From positions 868,001-932,000 of the forward strand of contig CP113940.1 in the NCBI GenBank assembly GCA_029392475.1: a stretch of DNA of 64,000 nt. Reading direction: 5' to 3'. The notes under the pieces were generated by a model. It searched no databases. It saw only the letters and a list, made by a program, of their open reading frames with translations, and was not told where the DNA came from. The stretch is from Streptococcaceae bacterium ESL0687. Its GTDB lineage: Bacteria > Bacillota > Bacilli > Lactobacillales > Streptococcaceae. Position 1 is the first letter of the stretch; each line of letters begins with the position of its first letter. Below, in pieces: positions 16,562 to 26,641 of this stretch. The translations under genes were made by a program, and so were the position numbers.

Positions 16562-16595
16562 AAAAACAACCCAAGGAAATTCTTGGATTGTTTTT
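16562..16595 (-). terminator. Terminator of rlmCD
   Basis: AAAAACAAcCCAAG pairs with CTTGGaTTGTTTTT (one mismatch) around a six-base loop, and a T run follows on the minus strand. Confidence 0.85.
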
Positions 16596-16612
16596 CACTT
16601 TATCAATATTGA

Positions 16613-18004
<1,392 letters not shown>

Positions 18005-18022
18005 TTATTGCGATTGTCCTAT

Positions 18023-18073
18023 AAATAATTAAAGCAAGGTCAATCGTAAGATTTAACCTTGCTTTAATTATTT
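18023..18073. terminator. Long bidirectional hairpin after the LCP gene
   Basis: An 18-bp perfect stem (AAATAATTAAAGCAAGGT and its complement at 18056-18073) encloses a 15-base loop. It starts at the stop codon of the LCP gene, and A/T runs lie within the arms rather than after them. Confidence 0.7.
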
Positions 18074-19343
18074 AATTTCCTAGAGTATCTTGTAGTTTAA
18101 GTTTATACTTGTCAAAATCAACTGCAATGGCTGCACCACCATATTTATCCATCACATCAACCCAGTCCCCAAGTTCAGGTACTGTAAAGCTTTCAATCCC
18201 ATTTCTTGCATGTAGGAGGGTCGGAAGGGCCTTGGTTAAAATTAAGGAATCAGGAACATCTGTTGATGTTAGGGCCTTAATGGTTCCAATGGCACTTGCT
18301 CCAGTGAAGAGGGTCATTGGATTTTTTGCTTGTGACAAGATGGCTGAAAGAACTTGCTGCTGGCGTTTGGTACGACCGTAATCGCCCTCATCGTCCTTTC
18401 TAAACCTAGCATAATTAAGCAGGGTACGACCGTCCATCTTTTGGCTACCCACCTTAATAATTTGGACAGGATCTTGATGTTCAGGAGTCCAGTTCAAGTC
18501 ATCTGGAACGCTAACCTCACTAACCTGTTCTCCACCCACAGTTGAAAATTGAGCATCAATCTTAACCCCGCCAGGGAAAAGGGAGTTAATAACCTCAGCA
18601 AAGCTTGTAAAGTTAACCATAGCATAGTACTGGATGTCTAAGCCGTAATTTTCTTTAAGGGTAGCTCTGACCAATTCTGCCCCCTTATTACCTTCCTGCT
18701 CTCCCAGATTAAAGGCCAGATTGAGTTTACTATCTTCCCAACCTTCGGGACTGTAACCAGGAATATTAACCAGGGTATCCCGCATGAAACTCACCAGCTT
18801 CACCTTCTTATCAGAAGCACCGATTTGAAGGACCATCATGCTATCACTTCTGGCATCTCCCGTTGACTGATAGTCCCTTTGATCAGTTCCTAAAATCAGG
18901 ATATTTATAGCACCACTTTGAGTCTTAGTTCCGTTAAATTCCTCTACCTCAAAATTGCCAGCTGGACTACTTTTTACTTTAAAGTAACCAAAGGCAAAGA
19001 AGGCTAACATTAAAAGAACAATCACAAGAAATAAATTACGGATAATTTTACCCAAAGATCTCTTTTTCCTGGCCTTAACCTTCTTAGGTCGCTTGACTTT
19101 TTTTACAGGCTCGAAATCAGCTGCTTCCTCATCTTCTTCCTCTGAGTAAAAGCCTTGGTCCCTCTCTTCTTCTAATAAGGGTAAAGACTCCTCAGAAAAA
19201 TCTTCAAAATCTTCCTCTTGAAGGTAGTCCCTTTCATTTTGCTCGATTCTTTTTAATCGTTCTAATTCAATTTTTTCATTTCGATTCAAGTACTTGTAGT
19301 TTCTTTCCAAATACTCTCTTCTTCTTTTAAATTTTTTATCCAT
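18072..19343 (-). CDS. LytR-CpsA-Psr family cell-wall polymer ligase
   Basis: The 423-residue protein has a long, very acidic cytoplasmic N-terminus (residues 1-90, many Glu and Asp), a basic stretch (KKVKRPKKVKARKKR), one membrane segment (about residues 100-122) and an extracellular LCP domain. The domain has ILGTDQRDYQSTGDARSDSM, the arginine-containing substrate-binding start, and ARFRKDDEGDYGRTKRQQQV. LCP proteins attach teichoic acids or polysaccharides to peptidoglycan from lipid-linked precursors. The arrangement resembles LytR/BrpA of streptococci. The MORN-repeat membrane protein gene lies 42 bp upstream on the same strand, so they are probably co-transcribed. Confidence 0.9.
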   Translation of the reverse strand: MDKKFKRRREYLERNYKYLNRNEKIELERLKRIEQNERDYLQEEDFEDFSEESLPLLEEERDQGFYSEEEDEEAADFEPVKKVKRPKKVKARKKRSLGKIIRNLFLVIVLLMLAFFAFGYFKVKSSPAGNFEVEEFNGTKTQSGAINILILGTDQRDYQSTGDARSDSMMVLQIGASDKKVKLVSFMRDTLVNIPGYSPEGWEDSKLNLAFNLGEQEGNKGAELVRATLKENYGLDIQYYAMVNFTSFAEVINSLFPGGVKIDAQFSTVGGEQVSEVSVPDDLNWTPEHQDPVQIIKVGSQKMDGRTLLNYARFRKDDEGDYGRTKRQQQVLSAILSQAKNPMTLFTGASAIGTIKALTSTDVPDSLILTKALPTLLHARNGIESFTVPELGDWVDVMDKYGGAAIAVDFDKYKLKLQDTLGN

Positions 19344-19385
19344 TATTTAAACCTTACTAAGGAAAACCAAGAAAGAAAACTTAGA

Positions 19386-20162
19386 TTATTCCTCCCCGTT
19401 AGTTAATACACCATTAACAAAATTTCCCTTTAAAACTTGACCATCAGTAGCCTTATATTGGCCTTGACCGTTAGGTACACCCAGAGAAAATTCACCATCA
19501 TATTCAGCCTGGTTAGCAAACTTAATATTACCCTTGTAAACCAAGCCATGTGTGTCCCAAGCACCAACATAAGAAAATTCATTAGTTGTTTCCTCAAAGG
19601 TTCCCTTTGAATAATCTAATTTGTTACCGTTAGCTAAGACAACATTAGCAGATATTTGGCTACTTACACTACCAGTTACCTGATTTTTATCAGCATCAGT
19701 ATACTCAAATTTGCCCACGAGCTTACCACTTTTGAAATTACCCTTTAAAACACTGCCATTTGAGAAGGTGAGAGTTGCAGGCCCATCATAACTTCCTCTT
19801 TTAACTTTACCTTCATAGGTGTAATCATCAGTTTTAATGGTTTCTTTTTTGCTAGAAAGGGAAAAAATGTCCAAAGAAAGGCTCGCAAAAACCAGCATCA
19901 TCACAAGACTTGCAAGAATAAACTTGTTCATGTAGGATTTATTCTTTTCTGCTTCGACCTGTTTTTTCTCTTCCTCAGCTGAAAAGAATTGCTTTATCTC
20001 AAGATCATCTAACTCTTGTTCATCCAGATAGGTTTCTCTGAGCTCAGCTTGAACAAGGTCATCAAGTGATTCATCTGCTTCCTTCTCATCCATTTGGTTT
20101 TTTCTATTATTTAAGGCTGCTTCCCTTGCCTGTGAAAGCTTTTTTCTGATATCTTCTGTCAT
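19386..20162 (-). CDS. MORN-repeat membrane protein
   Basis: The 258-residue protein has a charged cytoplasmic N-terminus (residues 1-78, coiled-coil-like), one membrane segment (about 79-98) and an extracellular part with MORN-type repeats: YEGKVKRGSYDGPATLTFSN, GSVLKGNFKSGKLVG, YKGNIKFANQAEYDGEF and GQVLKGNFVNGVL. MORN repeats form a twisted beta sheet that binds lipids or proteins. It is directly upstream of an LCP cell-wall ligase gene, which suggests a role at the cell envelope; that is inference from context. The acidic N-terminus resembles that of the LCP protein in composition. Confidence 0.8.
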   Translation of the reverse strand: MTEDIRKKLSQAREAALNNRKNQMDEKEADESLDDLVQAELRETYLDEQELDDLEIKQFFSAEEEKKQVEAEKNKSYMNKFILASLVMMLVFASLSLDIFSLSSKKETIKTDDYTYEGKVKRGSYDGPATLTFSNGSVLKGNFKSGKLVGKFEYTDADKNQVTGSVSSQISANVVLANGNKLDYSKGTFEETTNEFSYVGAWDTHGLVYKGNIKFANQAEYDGEFSLGVPNGQGQYKATDGQVLKGNFVNGVLTNGEE

Positions 20163-20295
20163 TTTTTATCTCGTATATTTATTTTTGATTCAATAGCTAG
20201 TATTTTATATAACAAGCACAATTATATCATAGTCTGCCTAAAAAACGAAAGACCTTTAGTAATCAGCTCTCTTTTCAAAGATCTCATCTCATCTT

Positions 20296-22212
20296 TTAAG
20301 CTAGTTGATCCAAATCTTCCATCAAATCTGTCCAAGATTCCATGAGGTCTTCCTGTTCAAGTGCTAGTTGATCTAAAGATGCTTGAAGTTCAATAAGAAC
20401 TAGATGATCTTTTTCAACCAGCATGGATTCATTAATGCTTTCAATTTCAGAATCATTTGAAGCCATTTTTTCTTCACAACTTGCTATATCTCGTTCAAGT
20501 TTTCTTCTATATCTTTGGGCTTCCTTTTGAAGCTTGTAATCATCTTCTTCTAAGATCTGGGTTTTAACCTGGGTATTTTCCTGGTCATAAATTTCCTTTA
20601 GGGCTGCCTCTTCAGCTTTCTTCTCAAGGTAGTAGTCATAGTCTCCTAGATAAATCTTACTTCCATCAGGAGTTAGCTCAAGGACTTTAGTGGCCAGCTT
20701 GTTGATGAAGTATCTATCATGGCTCACAAAAAGCAGGGTCCCTTCAAAATCAACTAGGGCACTCTCTAGAACTTCACGGCTATCAATATCCAGGTGGTTG
20801 GTCGGCTCATCTAGAACTAAAAAGTTATCGTTTTTCATTGATAATTTCGCTAGAAGCAGTCTCGCCTTCTCCCCACCAGATAGCATACCGACTGTCTTTT
20901 CAACATCATTTCCTGAGAATAAGAAGGAACCAAGTCTAGTTCTAATGTCAGCTTCAGGAACCAAGCGATTTTCATTCCACAATTCCTCAAGAACTGTGTT
21001 TGTCTTTGTTAAGTCCTTCTGCTCCTGGTCATAGTAACCAAGCATTACATTAGCCCCTAAACTTGCCTGACCCTTGATAAAAGGAACTTGACCAATAATC
21101 GATCTAATTAAGGTTGTTTTCCCAACCCCATTTTCACCAACAATAGCGATTGAATCAAACTTTCTTTCCTCAAAATCCACAGGTTCACTCATGATTTCAC
21201 CGTCATAGCCAATGGCAGCATCATCTACCTTTAGAACCACATTCCCACTTTCTTTTTCAGGAATAAAGGCAAAGTTTACAGACTTATCCTGACTAACAGG
21301 CTTATCAAGAACTGACATTTTCTCCAGCTGTTTTCTTCTTGACTGGGCTCTCTTGGTGGTACTTGCTCTAGCAATGTTTCTATTTACAAAATCTTCTAGA
21401 TTAGCAATTTCTTTCTGCTGTTTTTCAAATTCCTTGAGTTCTCTGGCTAATTTTTCCGCCCTAAGTTCAACATACTTAGAGTAGTTACCGGCATATCTAG
21501 TTAACTCGCCTCTTGATAGTTCAAAGGTCTCATTAACCACCTTATCTAAGAAGTAACGGTCGTGACTGACAATTAAAAGGGCACCCCGGTAGTTTTTTAA
21601 GTAATTTTCAAGCCATGAGAGGGTATCAATGTCCAGGTGGTTGGTCGGCTCATCAAGGATTAGAAGATCAGGATATTCAACCAGCATCTTGGCAAGGGCC
21701 AAACGTGTTTTTTGACCACCAGAAAGACTGGTAATTTTCATATCCCACATGTCTTCTGGAAACTTGAATCCATTTAGGACACTTCTAATCTCAGAATCAT
21801 AGGTAAAACCGTTCTTAGCCCTAAATTCCTCGGTTAGACTATCATACCTACCCATGAGGGATTCAAGCTCACTTCCTAGTAGTTCAGACATCTGAACTTC
21901 CATTCGGCGCAGCTCTTTTTCCATACCGATGACCTGACTAAAAGAGGTAAGCATCTCTTCATAGATTGTCTTATCTGACGAGAAATTACTGTCTTGGGCC
22001 AAATAACTCATTGAAAGATTCTTAATTTTTGAAATTTCTCCCTTATTTGGAGCCTCAACACCTGCAATTATTTTTAAGAGAGTTGACTTTCCAGCTCCAT
22101 TTTTCCCAACAAGAGCAATTTTACTAGTATCACTTATTGAAAAATTAATATTTTCAAAAAGAACATCTCCCCCAAAATTTCGCTCCAGCTTATTTCCCTG
22201 TAGTAAGATCAC
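20296..22212 (-). CDS. ABC-F family ATPase
   Basis: The 638-residue protein contains two ATPase domains and no membrane segments. Domain 1 has GKNGAGKSTLL, LSGGQKTRLALAK and LLILDEPTNHLD; domain 2 has GENGVGKTTLI, LSGGEKARLLLAK and FLVLDEPTNHLD. The linker between them (about residues 240-320) is the charged helical pair that reaches into the ribosome, and a coiled coil of about 90 residues closes the protein, as in YdiF/Uup-type members. ABC-F proteins act on the translating ribosome, and some give antibiotic resistance. Nothing here marks it as a resistance protein, so a housekeeping role is more likely. Confidence 0.9.
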   Translation of the reverse strand: MILLQGNKLERNFGGDVLFENINFSISDTSKIALVGKNGAGKSTLLKIIAGVEAPNKGEISKIKNLSMSYLAQDSNFSSDKTIYEEMLTSFSQVIGMEKELRRMEVQMSELLGSELESLMGRYDSLTEEFRAKNGFTYDSEIRSVLNGFKFPEDMWDMKITSLSGGQKTRLALAKMLVEYPDLLILDEPTNHLDIDTLSWLENYLKNYRGALLIVSHDRYFLDKVVNETFELSRGELTRYAGNYSKYVELRAEKLARELKEFEKQQKEIANLEDFVNRNIARASTTKRAQSRRKQLEKMSVLDKPVSQDKSVNFAFIPEKESGNVVLKVDDAAIGYDGEIMSEPVDFEERKFDSIAIVGENGVGKTTLIRSIIGQVPFIKGQASLGANVMLGYYDQEQKDLTKTNTVLEELWNENRLVPEADIRTRLGSFLFSGNDVEKTVGMLSGGEKARLLLAKLSMKNDNFLVLDEPTNHLDIDSREVLESALVDFEGTLLFVSHDRYFINKLATKVLELTPDGSKIYLGDYDYYLEKKAEEAALKEIYDQENTQVKTQILEEDDYKLQKEAQRYRRKLERDIASCEEKMASNDSEIESINESMLVEKDHLVLIELQASLDQLALEQEDLMESWTDLMEDLDQLA

Positions 22213-22646
22213 TTTATACCTCCCACATCACACTTTATCAAGTAGATGTTCACTTTTAATTTTCTAAGATCTGTTTAATATTCCATAATTATATAAAAAG
22301 ACAAACAAAAAAACAAATGTAGCTTTAGAAGATTGAAGGAAAAAGTTCATTTATCAATCGTTCGGTTTTTACTGTAATTTTATTAGTAAATGGATATTGC
22401 TTTTTCTTCCATAATAAGTTATAGTAGACAACGTATTAATTTTAGATGATTGTTTAATTAACTATCTTATTATTAGTATTGTGAATTATTTTAAATATTA
22501 AAAACCTATTTTAACAATCACCTATCAAAAACCACCTTATGAAATGTAAACGAAGCCTTATTTTAAGAGGGTTTCAGAAATTTACTTGAAAATATTCATG
22601 AAAGTGAAGTCAAGTAATTTAGAACACCTTTTAAACTTATAATTTC
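22213..22646. other. Long AT-rich gap before rex without a supported gene
   Basis: This part of the 538-bp gap between ABC-F and rex shows no credible reading frame on either strand. It contains the promoter side of the ABC-F gene and a partial Rex-like half-site (TTGTGAATTATTTTAAAT at 22479). I see no tRNA, riboswitch or terminator. Confidence 0.5.
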
Positions 22647-22704
22647 TTGCATTCATTTTTTTTTTAGGATATAATTGAAAGTCCGATTTTAACATTTGTA
22701 TAAT
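22647..22704 (+). promoter_or_regulatory. Promoter region of rex
   Basis: TTGCAT (22647) and a perfect TATAAT (22670-22675) are 17 bp apart. A second possible promoter has TTGAAA (22675) and TATAAT (22699-22704) with an 18-bp spacer. Both precede the GGAGG ribosome site of rex. Confidence 0.6.
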
Positions 22705-22750
22705 GCACAAACTTTTGTTATTATGGTTATGAGAATCACAGGAGGATATT

Positions 22751-23407
22751 ATGCAAACAAAAACTAAAAACAATGAAACTTTGCCTAAAGCAACTGCTAA
22801 ACGTTTGCCAGCTTACTACCGTTTATTTAAAAAATTATATAATGGTAATATCGAACGTACCAACTCTCGTCAAATCGCAGATAGCTTAGGAGTTGACTCA
22901 GCTACTGTCCGCAGGGACTTTTCTTATTTTGGTGAACTAGGACGCCGTGGTTATGGTTATGAAACTAAGGCCTTACGTGACTTTTTTGCTGAACTTTTAA
23001 ATGACGGACAGGAAACAAACATTGCCCTTGTCGGTGTAGGAAATCTAGGTCGCGCCCTTATCCACTACCGCTTCCATGATAGAAATAAGATGAGAATTAC
23101 TCAGGCTTATGATATCGCTGGAAACCCACTTGTAGGTACTACAACTGATGACGGTATCCCAATTTACAATATTTCAGACATTAAAAAGAACTTAGAAAAA
23201 GACGGAATTGAAACAGCCATCTTATCAGTCCAAAGTGAAAAATCACAAGAAGCTGCTAATCTTTTAGTTGACGCTGGAATTAAAGGGATTTTAAACTTTG
23301 CCCCGAGGCGCCTAGAAGTGCCAGATGATGTTATTGTTCAATCAGTTGATTTAACTAGTGAGCTACAAACTCTTCTCTTCTTCATGAGAAACAAAGATGC
23401 CCAATAA
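22751..23407 (+). CDS. rex: Redox-sensing transcriptional repressor Rex
   Basis: The 218-residue protein is full length for Rex. Residues 10-85 form the winged helix ([12 protein letters not shown], then [20 protein letters not shown]), and residues 86-210 form the Rossmann domain with [12 protein letters not shown] binding NADH. Rex senses the NADH/NAD+ ratio and represses fermentation and anaerobic genes when NAD+ dominates. The ATG has an AGGAGG ribosome site. It is one of few plus-strand genes here and converges on radC with a shared terminator. Confidence 0.95.
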   Translation: MQTKTKNNETLPKATAKRLPAYYRLFKKLYNGNIERTNSRQIADSLGVDSATVRRDFSYFGELGRRGYGYETKALRDFFAELLNDGQETNIALVGVGNLGRALIHYRFHDRNKMRITQAYDIAGNPLVGTTTDDGIPIYNISDIKKNLEKDGIETAILSVQSEKSQEAANLLVDAGIKGILNFAPRRLEVPDDVIVQSVDLTSELQTLLFFMRNKDAQ

Positions 23408-23412
23408 GATTT

Positions 23413-23440
23413 AAAAAGATCATCCTCGGATGGTCTTTTT
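23413..23440. terminator. Bidirectional terminator between rex and radC
   Basis: AAAAAGATCATCC and GGATGGTCTTTTT form a 13-bp stem with one wobble and a TC turn. It lies between the convergent stops and touches the radC stop. Confidence 0.85.
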
Positions 23441-24120
23441 TATGGAAGCATGTTGTTTTCCTTATAACTATAGTATCCTGTATGTCCAACTACAATATGA
23501 TCTAAAAGATTAATCCCAACCAAATCACAGGATTGATTTATTTTTTCAGTGAAGGCATGATCCTGACCGCTGGGAGTTGAATCTCCTGAGGGATGATTGT
23601 GGGAAATTATGATACTTGTAGCCATAAATTTGCAGGCATAATAAAGGATTTCCCTGGGATTGGCAGTTGATGAATTAACAGTTCCTATAAAGATAACCTT
23701 TTTCCGGATGATATTATTTTTGGTATCCAGATAAAGAGTTACTAGGTGTTCTTGATCCAAATCACTTAGCTCTTCAATTAAAAGATTACCCAGCTCCCTA
23801 CTATTAAGAATACGACCATATTTTTTAGTCTCAGATAGTTGAATCCTTTTTCCAAGTTCAATCATGGCTAAAATTTCAATGGCCTTGGCAGGCCCAACTC
23901 CTTTTATCTTTTGGAGCTCTTCTATCGTAGCCTTCTTTAAGCTAGCAAGGTTTTCAAAGTGCTTAAGTATCTGGTCAGCAAGCTGAGTAGCAGACAATTC
24001 CCTTGTCCCTGTCCTTAAAATTATAGCTAAGAGCTCCTGCTCACTTAATTTTTCAGCTCCCATAGAAGTCAATCTCTCCCTTGGTCTCAGCAGTCTGGGC
24101 TTTTTTATTATTTCATACAT
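23440..24120 (-). CDS. radC: RadC family JAB-domain protein
   Basis: The 226-residue protein has an N-terminal helix-hairpin-helix region (KIKGVGPAKAIEILAMIELG at about 70-90) and a C-terminal JAB/MPN domain with the metal motif HNHPSGDSTPSGQD. RadC was named for DNA repair, but that role is not supported in pneumococcus, where the gene belongs to the late competence regulon. I found no competence (cin) box in the right orientation upstream. The genomic position, convergent with rex, matches other Streptococcaceae. Confidence 0.93.
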   Translation of the reverse strand: MYEIIKKPRLLRPRERLTSMGAEKLSEQELLAIILRTGTRELSATQLADQILKHFENLASLKKATIEELQKIKGVGPAKAIEILAMIELGKRIQLSETKKYGRILNSRELGNLLIEELSDLDQEHLVTLYLDTKNNIIRKKVIFIGTVNSSTANPREILYYACKFMATSIIISHNHPSGDSTPSGQDHAFTEKINQSCDLVGINLLDHIVVGHTGYYSYKENNMLP

Positions 24121-24191
24121 AACTATCTTCCTTTCAGCTAATCTACTATGTCCTTATACGAAATTTATTCTCATAAATAACCCAAACAACC

Positions 24192-24222
24192 AAAAAAAGC
24201 TGGCCTACTGGCTAGCTTTTTT
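24192..24222 (-). terminator. Terminator of the DUF1461 gene
   Basis: AAAAAAGCTaGCC and GGCcAGCTTTTTT pair with one internal mismatch around a four-base loop. The stop codon of the DUF1461 gene lies inside the hairpin. Confidence 0.8.
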
Positions 24223-24834
24223 TATTGACCTCATCCTTCGTTCAGCTAACTTATAAAGCCAATAAAAGATAAGCAAATAAATCAAGATAAAAATAATAAA
24301 GCAGTGCATGAAATATGCCTCTGGAAGGATTGTGATTACTGGGTCAGTATAGGGATTAAAAATCCAAGTATCGTCAGAAAACACTAGTTTATGAAAGGCA
24401 ATAAAAATTGAATCAAATCCATTAAAAAGGGTAAAGATTCCTAAGAAGAAAGGGAGATAGAAGAACATCTTCAGCACATTTCGGTAAATCAAACTAAGTT
24501 TACATTTAATGAAGGAAAGAAAGAAGGGTAAACTCACAAGCATAACTATAAAGGTTAGCTGGAAAAGGTTTTTCACATCCTTAAAGTGCTTAAGTCCCTC
24601 CCTTGAACTCTTAAAATCCGGCATGTTAAGTCTGGTAATGTTCGGATTTAGCAGGTATTTCATCAGGACTGTAAAGTTATCCATTAGCGTCTTCTTGGTC
24701 TGATAGGCATATTCTGTGATTTTTAAATGGTTAATATCAAATCTATAAAGGGGGATTGCTAGAATAATCGTCAAGCAAACTGAAAATGAAATTACAAATA
24801 ATACCGTAAAAATTAACTTAATACTATTTTTCAA
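24205..24834 (-). CDS. DUF1461 (TIGR01906-type) integral membrane protein
   Basis: The 209-residue protein has membrane segments at about residues 8-28, 90-110, 120-143 and 175-195, and the conserved FNPYTDPVITILPEAYF near the C-terminus, which marks the DUF1461 family. The function of the family is not established. Translation appears to start at TTG 24834 with AGGAAGGGGG upstream; no ATG is available before the upstream stop. The start lies inside the last codons of a 34-codon ORF, so coupling is likely. Confidence 0.85.
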   Translation of the reverse strand: MKNSIKLIFTVLFVISFSVCLTIILAIPLYRFDINHLKITEYAYQTKKTLMDNFTVLMKYLLNPNITRLNMPDFKSSREGLKHFKDVKNLFQLTFIVMLVSLPFFLSFIKCKLSLIYRNVLKMFFYLPFFLGIFTLFNGFDSIFIAFHKLVFSDDTWIFNPYTDPVITILPEAYFMHCFIIFILIYLLIFYWLYKLAERRMRSIKKASQ

Positions 24835-24928
24835 AAAAACATTCCCCCTTCCTAGTCCAACAACTTAATCTATCTATATCTTCGTCATCGTCATCTGTCT
24901 TGGAAATAGGTTCTTGATAAACTCTCAT
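24824..24928 (-). CDS. 34-residue small protein or leader peptide with a strong ribosome site
   Basis: ATG 24928 is preceded by GGAGG five bases upstream, one of the best ribosome sites in the window. The frame encodes MRVYQEPISKTDDDDEDIDR followed by LSCWTRKGECFFEK and a TAG stop. The middle is strongly acidic, and two cysteines six residues apart lie near the end. The last 11 bases overlap the start of the DUF1461 gene, so translation of this ORF may feed ribosomes to it. It could be an independent small protein or a coupling leader; I do not recognise a family. Confidence 0.6.
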   Translation of the reverse strand: MRVYQEPISKTDDDDEDIDRLSCWTRKGECFFEK

Positions 24929-24952
24929 AAACTCCTCCTAAATCATTAAATC

Positions 24953-25717
24953 CTAAAAACTCCACTCATCCAAACTGTTTAAAACATGGCTAGGGGTCAC
25001 AGGTAATTCACCTAAGTCCTCCCTTTTTGTAAATCCAGTTAGAACAAGCATGGTATCCATTTGAGCATTGATTCCTGCCCTGATATCAGTCAGATAATTA
25101 TCTCCTACCATAATTAAATCCTCCTTAGGCAGACCAATTCTTTCAATGGCCTTATCCATAATAATTGCTTGGGGTTTTCCAATAATTGTTGGTTCAACCC
25201 TTGTCGCTGCTTCAAGCAGTTTAAGCAGGCTACCTGCACCAGGTAAAAGCCCTCTTTCAGTTGGGATATTAAGGTCTGGGTTTGTCCCGATAAAGACCGC
25301 ACCATTTTCAATAGCAAGGGTAGCAAGAGTTAGCTTTTCATAAGTAATCTCTGTATCAAGTCCTACTACAACATAGGCTGGATTTTCCGTATCTTCCACA
25401 TAACCTCTACTATAAATAGCCTCCTTAAGACCTTTTTCACCAATCACATAAACAGTCTTAGCAAGATCTAACTCGTCCATATAATCAACTGTCGCAAGAC
25501 TTGCTGTATAGATAGTTTCAAGGTCTGTTTTTATATCAAATAATTGATCCAAACGACCTTTAACTTCCTCAGGTGTCTTGGTTGTGTTATTAGTTACAAA
25601 AAGGTGGGGGATATTATTTTCTTGCAGGCTGTGAACAAAGGCTGTTCCAGCTTCAATTTTTTCATTTCCTAGGTAGATAGTCCCGTCTAAATCCAGGAGG
25701 TAACCTTTATACTTCAT
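24953..25717 (-). CDS. HAD-superfamily sugar/nucleotide phosphatase (TIGR01457, NagD-like)
   Basis: The 254-residue protein has the HAD motifs: nucleophile DLDGTIYLG at residues 9-17, motif [11 protein letters not shown], motif III lysine (GKPQ) and motif [12 protein letters not shown]. The C2-type cap identifies the NagD/AraL/PGP group, which dephosphorylates small sugar phosphates or nucleotides; the TIGR01457 subgroup is typical of Gram-positive cocci. The exact substrate is not predictable. It overlaps the acyl-ACP thioesterase gene by 11 bp, so the two are translated together. Confidence 0.9.
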   Translation of the reverse strand: MKYKGYLLDLDGTIYLGNEKIEAGTAFVHSLQENNIPHLFVTNNTTKTPEEVKGRLDQLFDIKTDLETIYTASLATVDYMDELDLAKTVYVIGEKGLKEAIYSRGYVEDTENPAYVVVGLDTEITYEKLTLATLAIENGAVFIGTNPDLNIPTERGLLPGAGSLLKLLEAATRVEPTIIGKPQAIIMDKAIERIGLPKEDLIMVGDNYLTDIRAGINAQMDTMLVLTGFTKREDLGELPVTPSHVLNSLDEWSF

Positions 25718-26456
25718 TATTTCTTCTTCTCCAAATTATTTCTGCCTGGGCGTTTTTCTCGTCACTTGAACAAATTTCATGGTAACTTACTAGATCATCT
25801 TCTTCAAGCAAGACCTTACTTGTAACCTTACTGCCGTAATGAATCTCCTTAAGGTATTTAAAATGCAGGGTCTTAGGTTCAAAAATTGTTAAAAAGTCAC
25901 GGTCCAGTACATCAAGCATCCAATCAAAGTAGATTGTATTATTGACGTGACCATTGATATCAAGATCATAGAAGCGAACATTGTACTCTTGTTCTAAACT
26001 TACCTCAGATAATTTCTTATATTTATTTCCTCTGATAATCGTATTTATCTTCTCAGTTTGATAAGGTTCGACAATTTCATCGGTAATGTTAACAATTTTT
26101 CTGCTTGCAAGATCCATTAATGACCAGGTTGAATAAATTTTAATTAATTCCTGCCCATCTGCATCATAGTAGGTAAAATCCCTATAGGTAAAAAATTTAT
26201 TGAATTTTGTTGCTTCAGTTTCAATCCTAACAATTTCATCATGCTTGGGCAAACGGTTAATCTCAAAACGATATTCAAGAACAATCCAGCCGCAGCCATA
26301 TTCCTCAAGCATGTAGCTATCACTTCTACCCAACATTCTACCATGCTCACCTGATACTTCAAGAGCTACACTCATAATATGAGGCAATTTCATATTGCCA
26401 TTCACATCTGTATCAAAATAAGAAACTTGGTAATCTTTAGAATACTTTAATCCCAT
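25707..26456 (-). CDS. Acyl-ACP thioesterase (FatA/FatB-like, double hotdog)
   Basis: The 249-residue protein has two hotdog domains. The first has [20 protein letters not shown] and the second [20 protein letters not shown], the catalytic-type stretch of bacterial acyl-ACP thioesterases. It hydrolyses acyl-ACP and releases free fatty acids in the cytoplasm. The pair with a HAD phosphatase is conserved in Streptococcaceae. The 185-bp region upstream contains a threefold 10-bp repeat that could be regulatory. Confidence 0.9.
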   Translation of the reverse strand: MGLKYSKDYQVSYFDTDVNGNMKLPHIMSVALEVSGEHGRMLGRSDSYMLEEYGCGWIVLEYRFEINRLPKHDEIVRIETEATKFNKFFTYRDFTYYDADGQELIKIYSTWSLMDLASRKIVNITDEIVEPYQTEKINTIIRGNKYKKLSEVSLEQEYNVRFYDLDINGHVNNTIYFDWMLDVLDRDFLTIFEPKTLHFKYLKEIHYGSKVTSKVLLEEDDLVSYHEICSSDEKNAQAEIIWRRRNNEV

Positions 26457-26540
26457 TTAAACTCTCACTTTCTAGTGTTAATTCTAACATAAAAGACTCA
26501 AACTGTCCTCGGACGGAGGAATTTTTCCCAAATACTAAGA

Positions 26541-26570
26541 TTTTGTAAGCTTTTGTAAGGTTTTATCAGT
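26541..26570. repeat. Three tandem 10-bp units upstream of the thioesterase gene
   Basis: TTTTGTAAGC, TTTTGTAAGG and TTTTATCAGT follow each other without gaps; the first two differ at one base and the third at three. They lie about 85-115 bp upstream of the thioesterase start and directly after the GH25 gene. Confidence 0.5.
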
Positions 26571-26641
26571 AAAAAAATAGAAAAAGACGAAAAATAAATC
26601 CATCTCTATCTATTTGATAATTATTAAATCATTTATTCAAC

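Noticed and set aside
20237-20290. Possible terminator after the ABC-F gene
   Set aside because: GAAAAGA and TCTTTC can pair but enclose a loop of about 17 bases; too weak to call with confidence.
22479-22496. A Rex-operator-like sequence (TTGTGAATTATTTTAAAT) upstream of rex
   Set aside because: Only the first half fits the Rex site; the second half lacks TTCACAA, so it is not called as an operator.
24140-24170. A TACGAAAT sequence upstream of radC resembling a competence (cin) box
   Set aside because: It lies on the strand opposite to radC transcription and matches the TACGAATA consensus imperfectly.
26500-26525. Small hairpin TCCTC-GGACG-GAGGA upstream of the thioesterase
   Set aside because: The stem is only five bases and no gene ends beside it on the strand with the T run, so it is not called a terminator.
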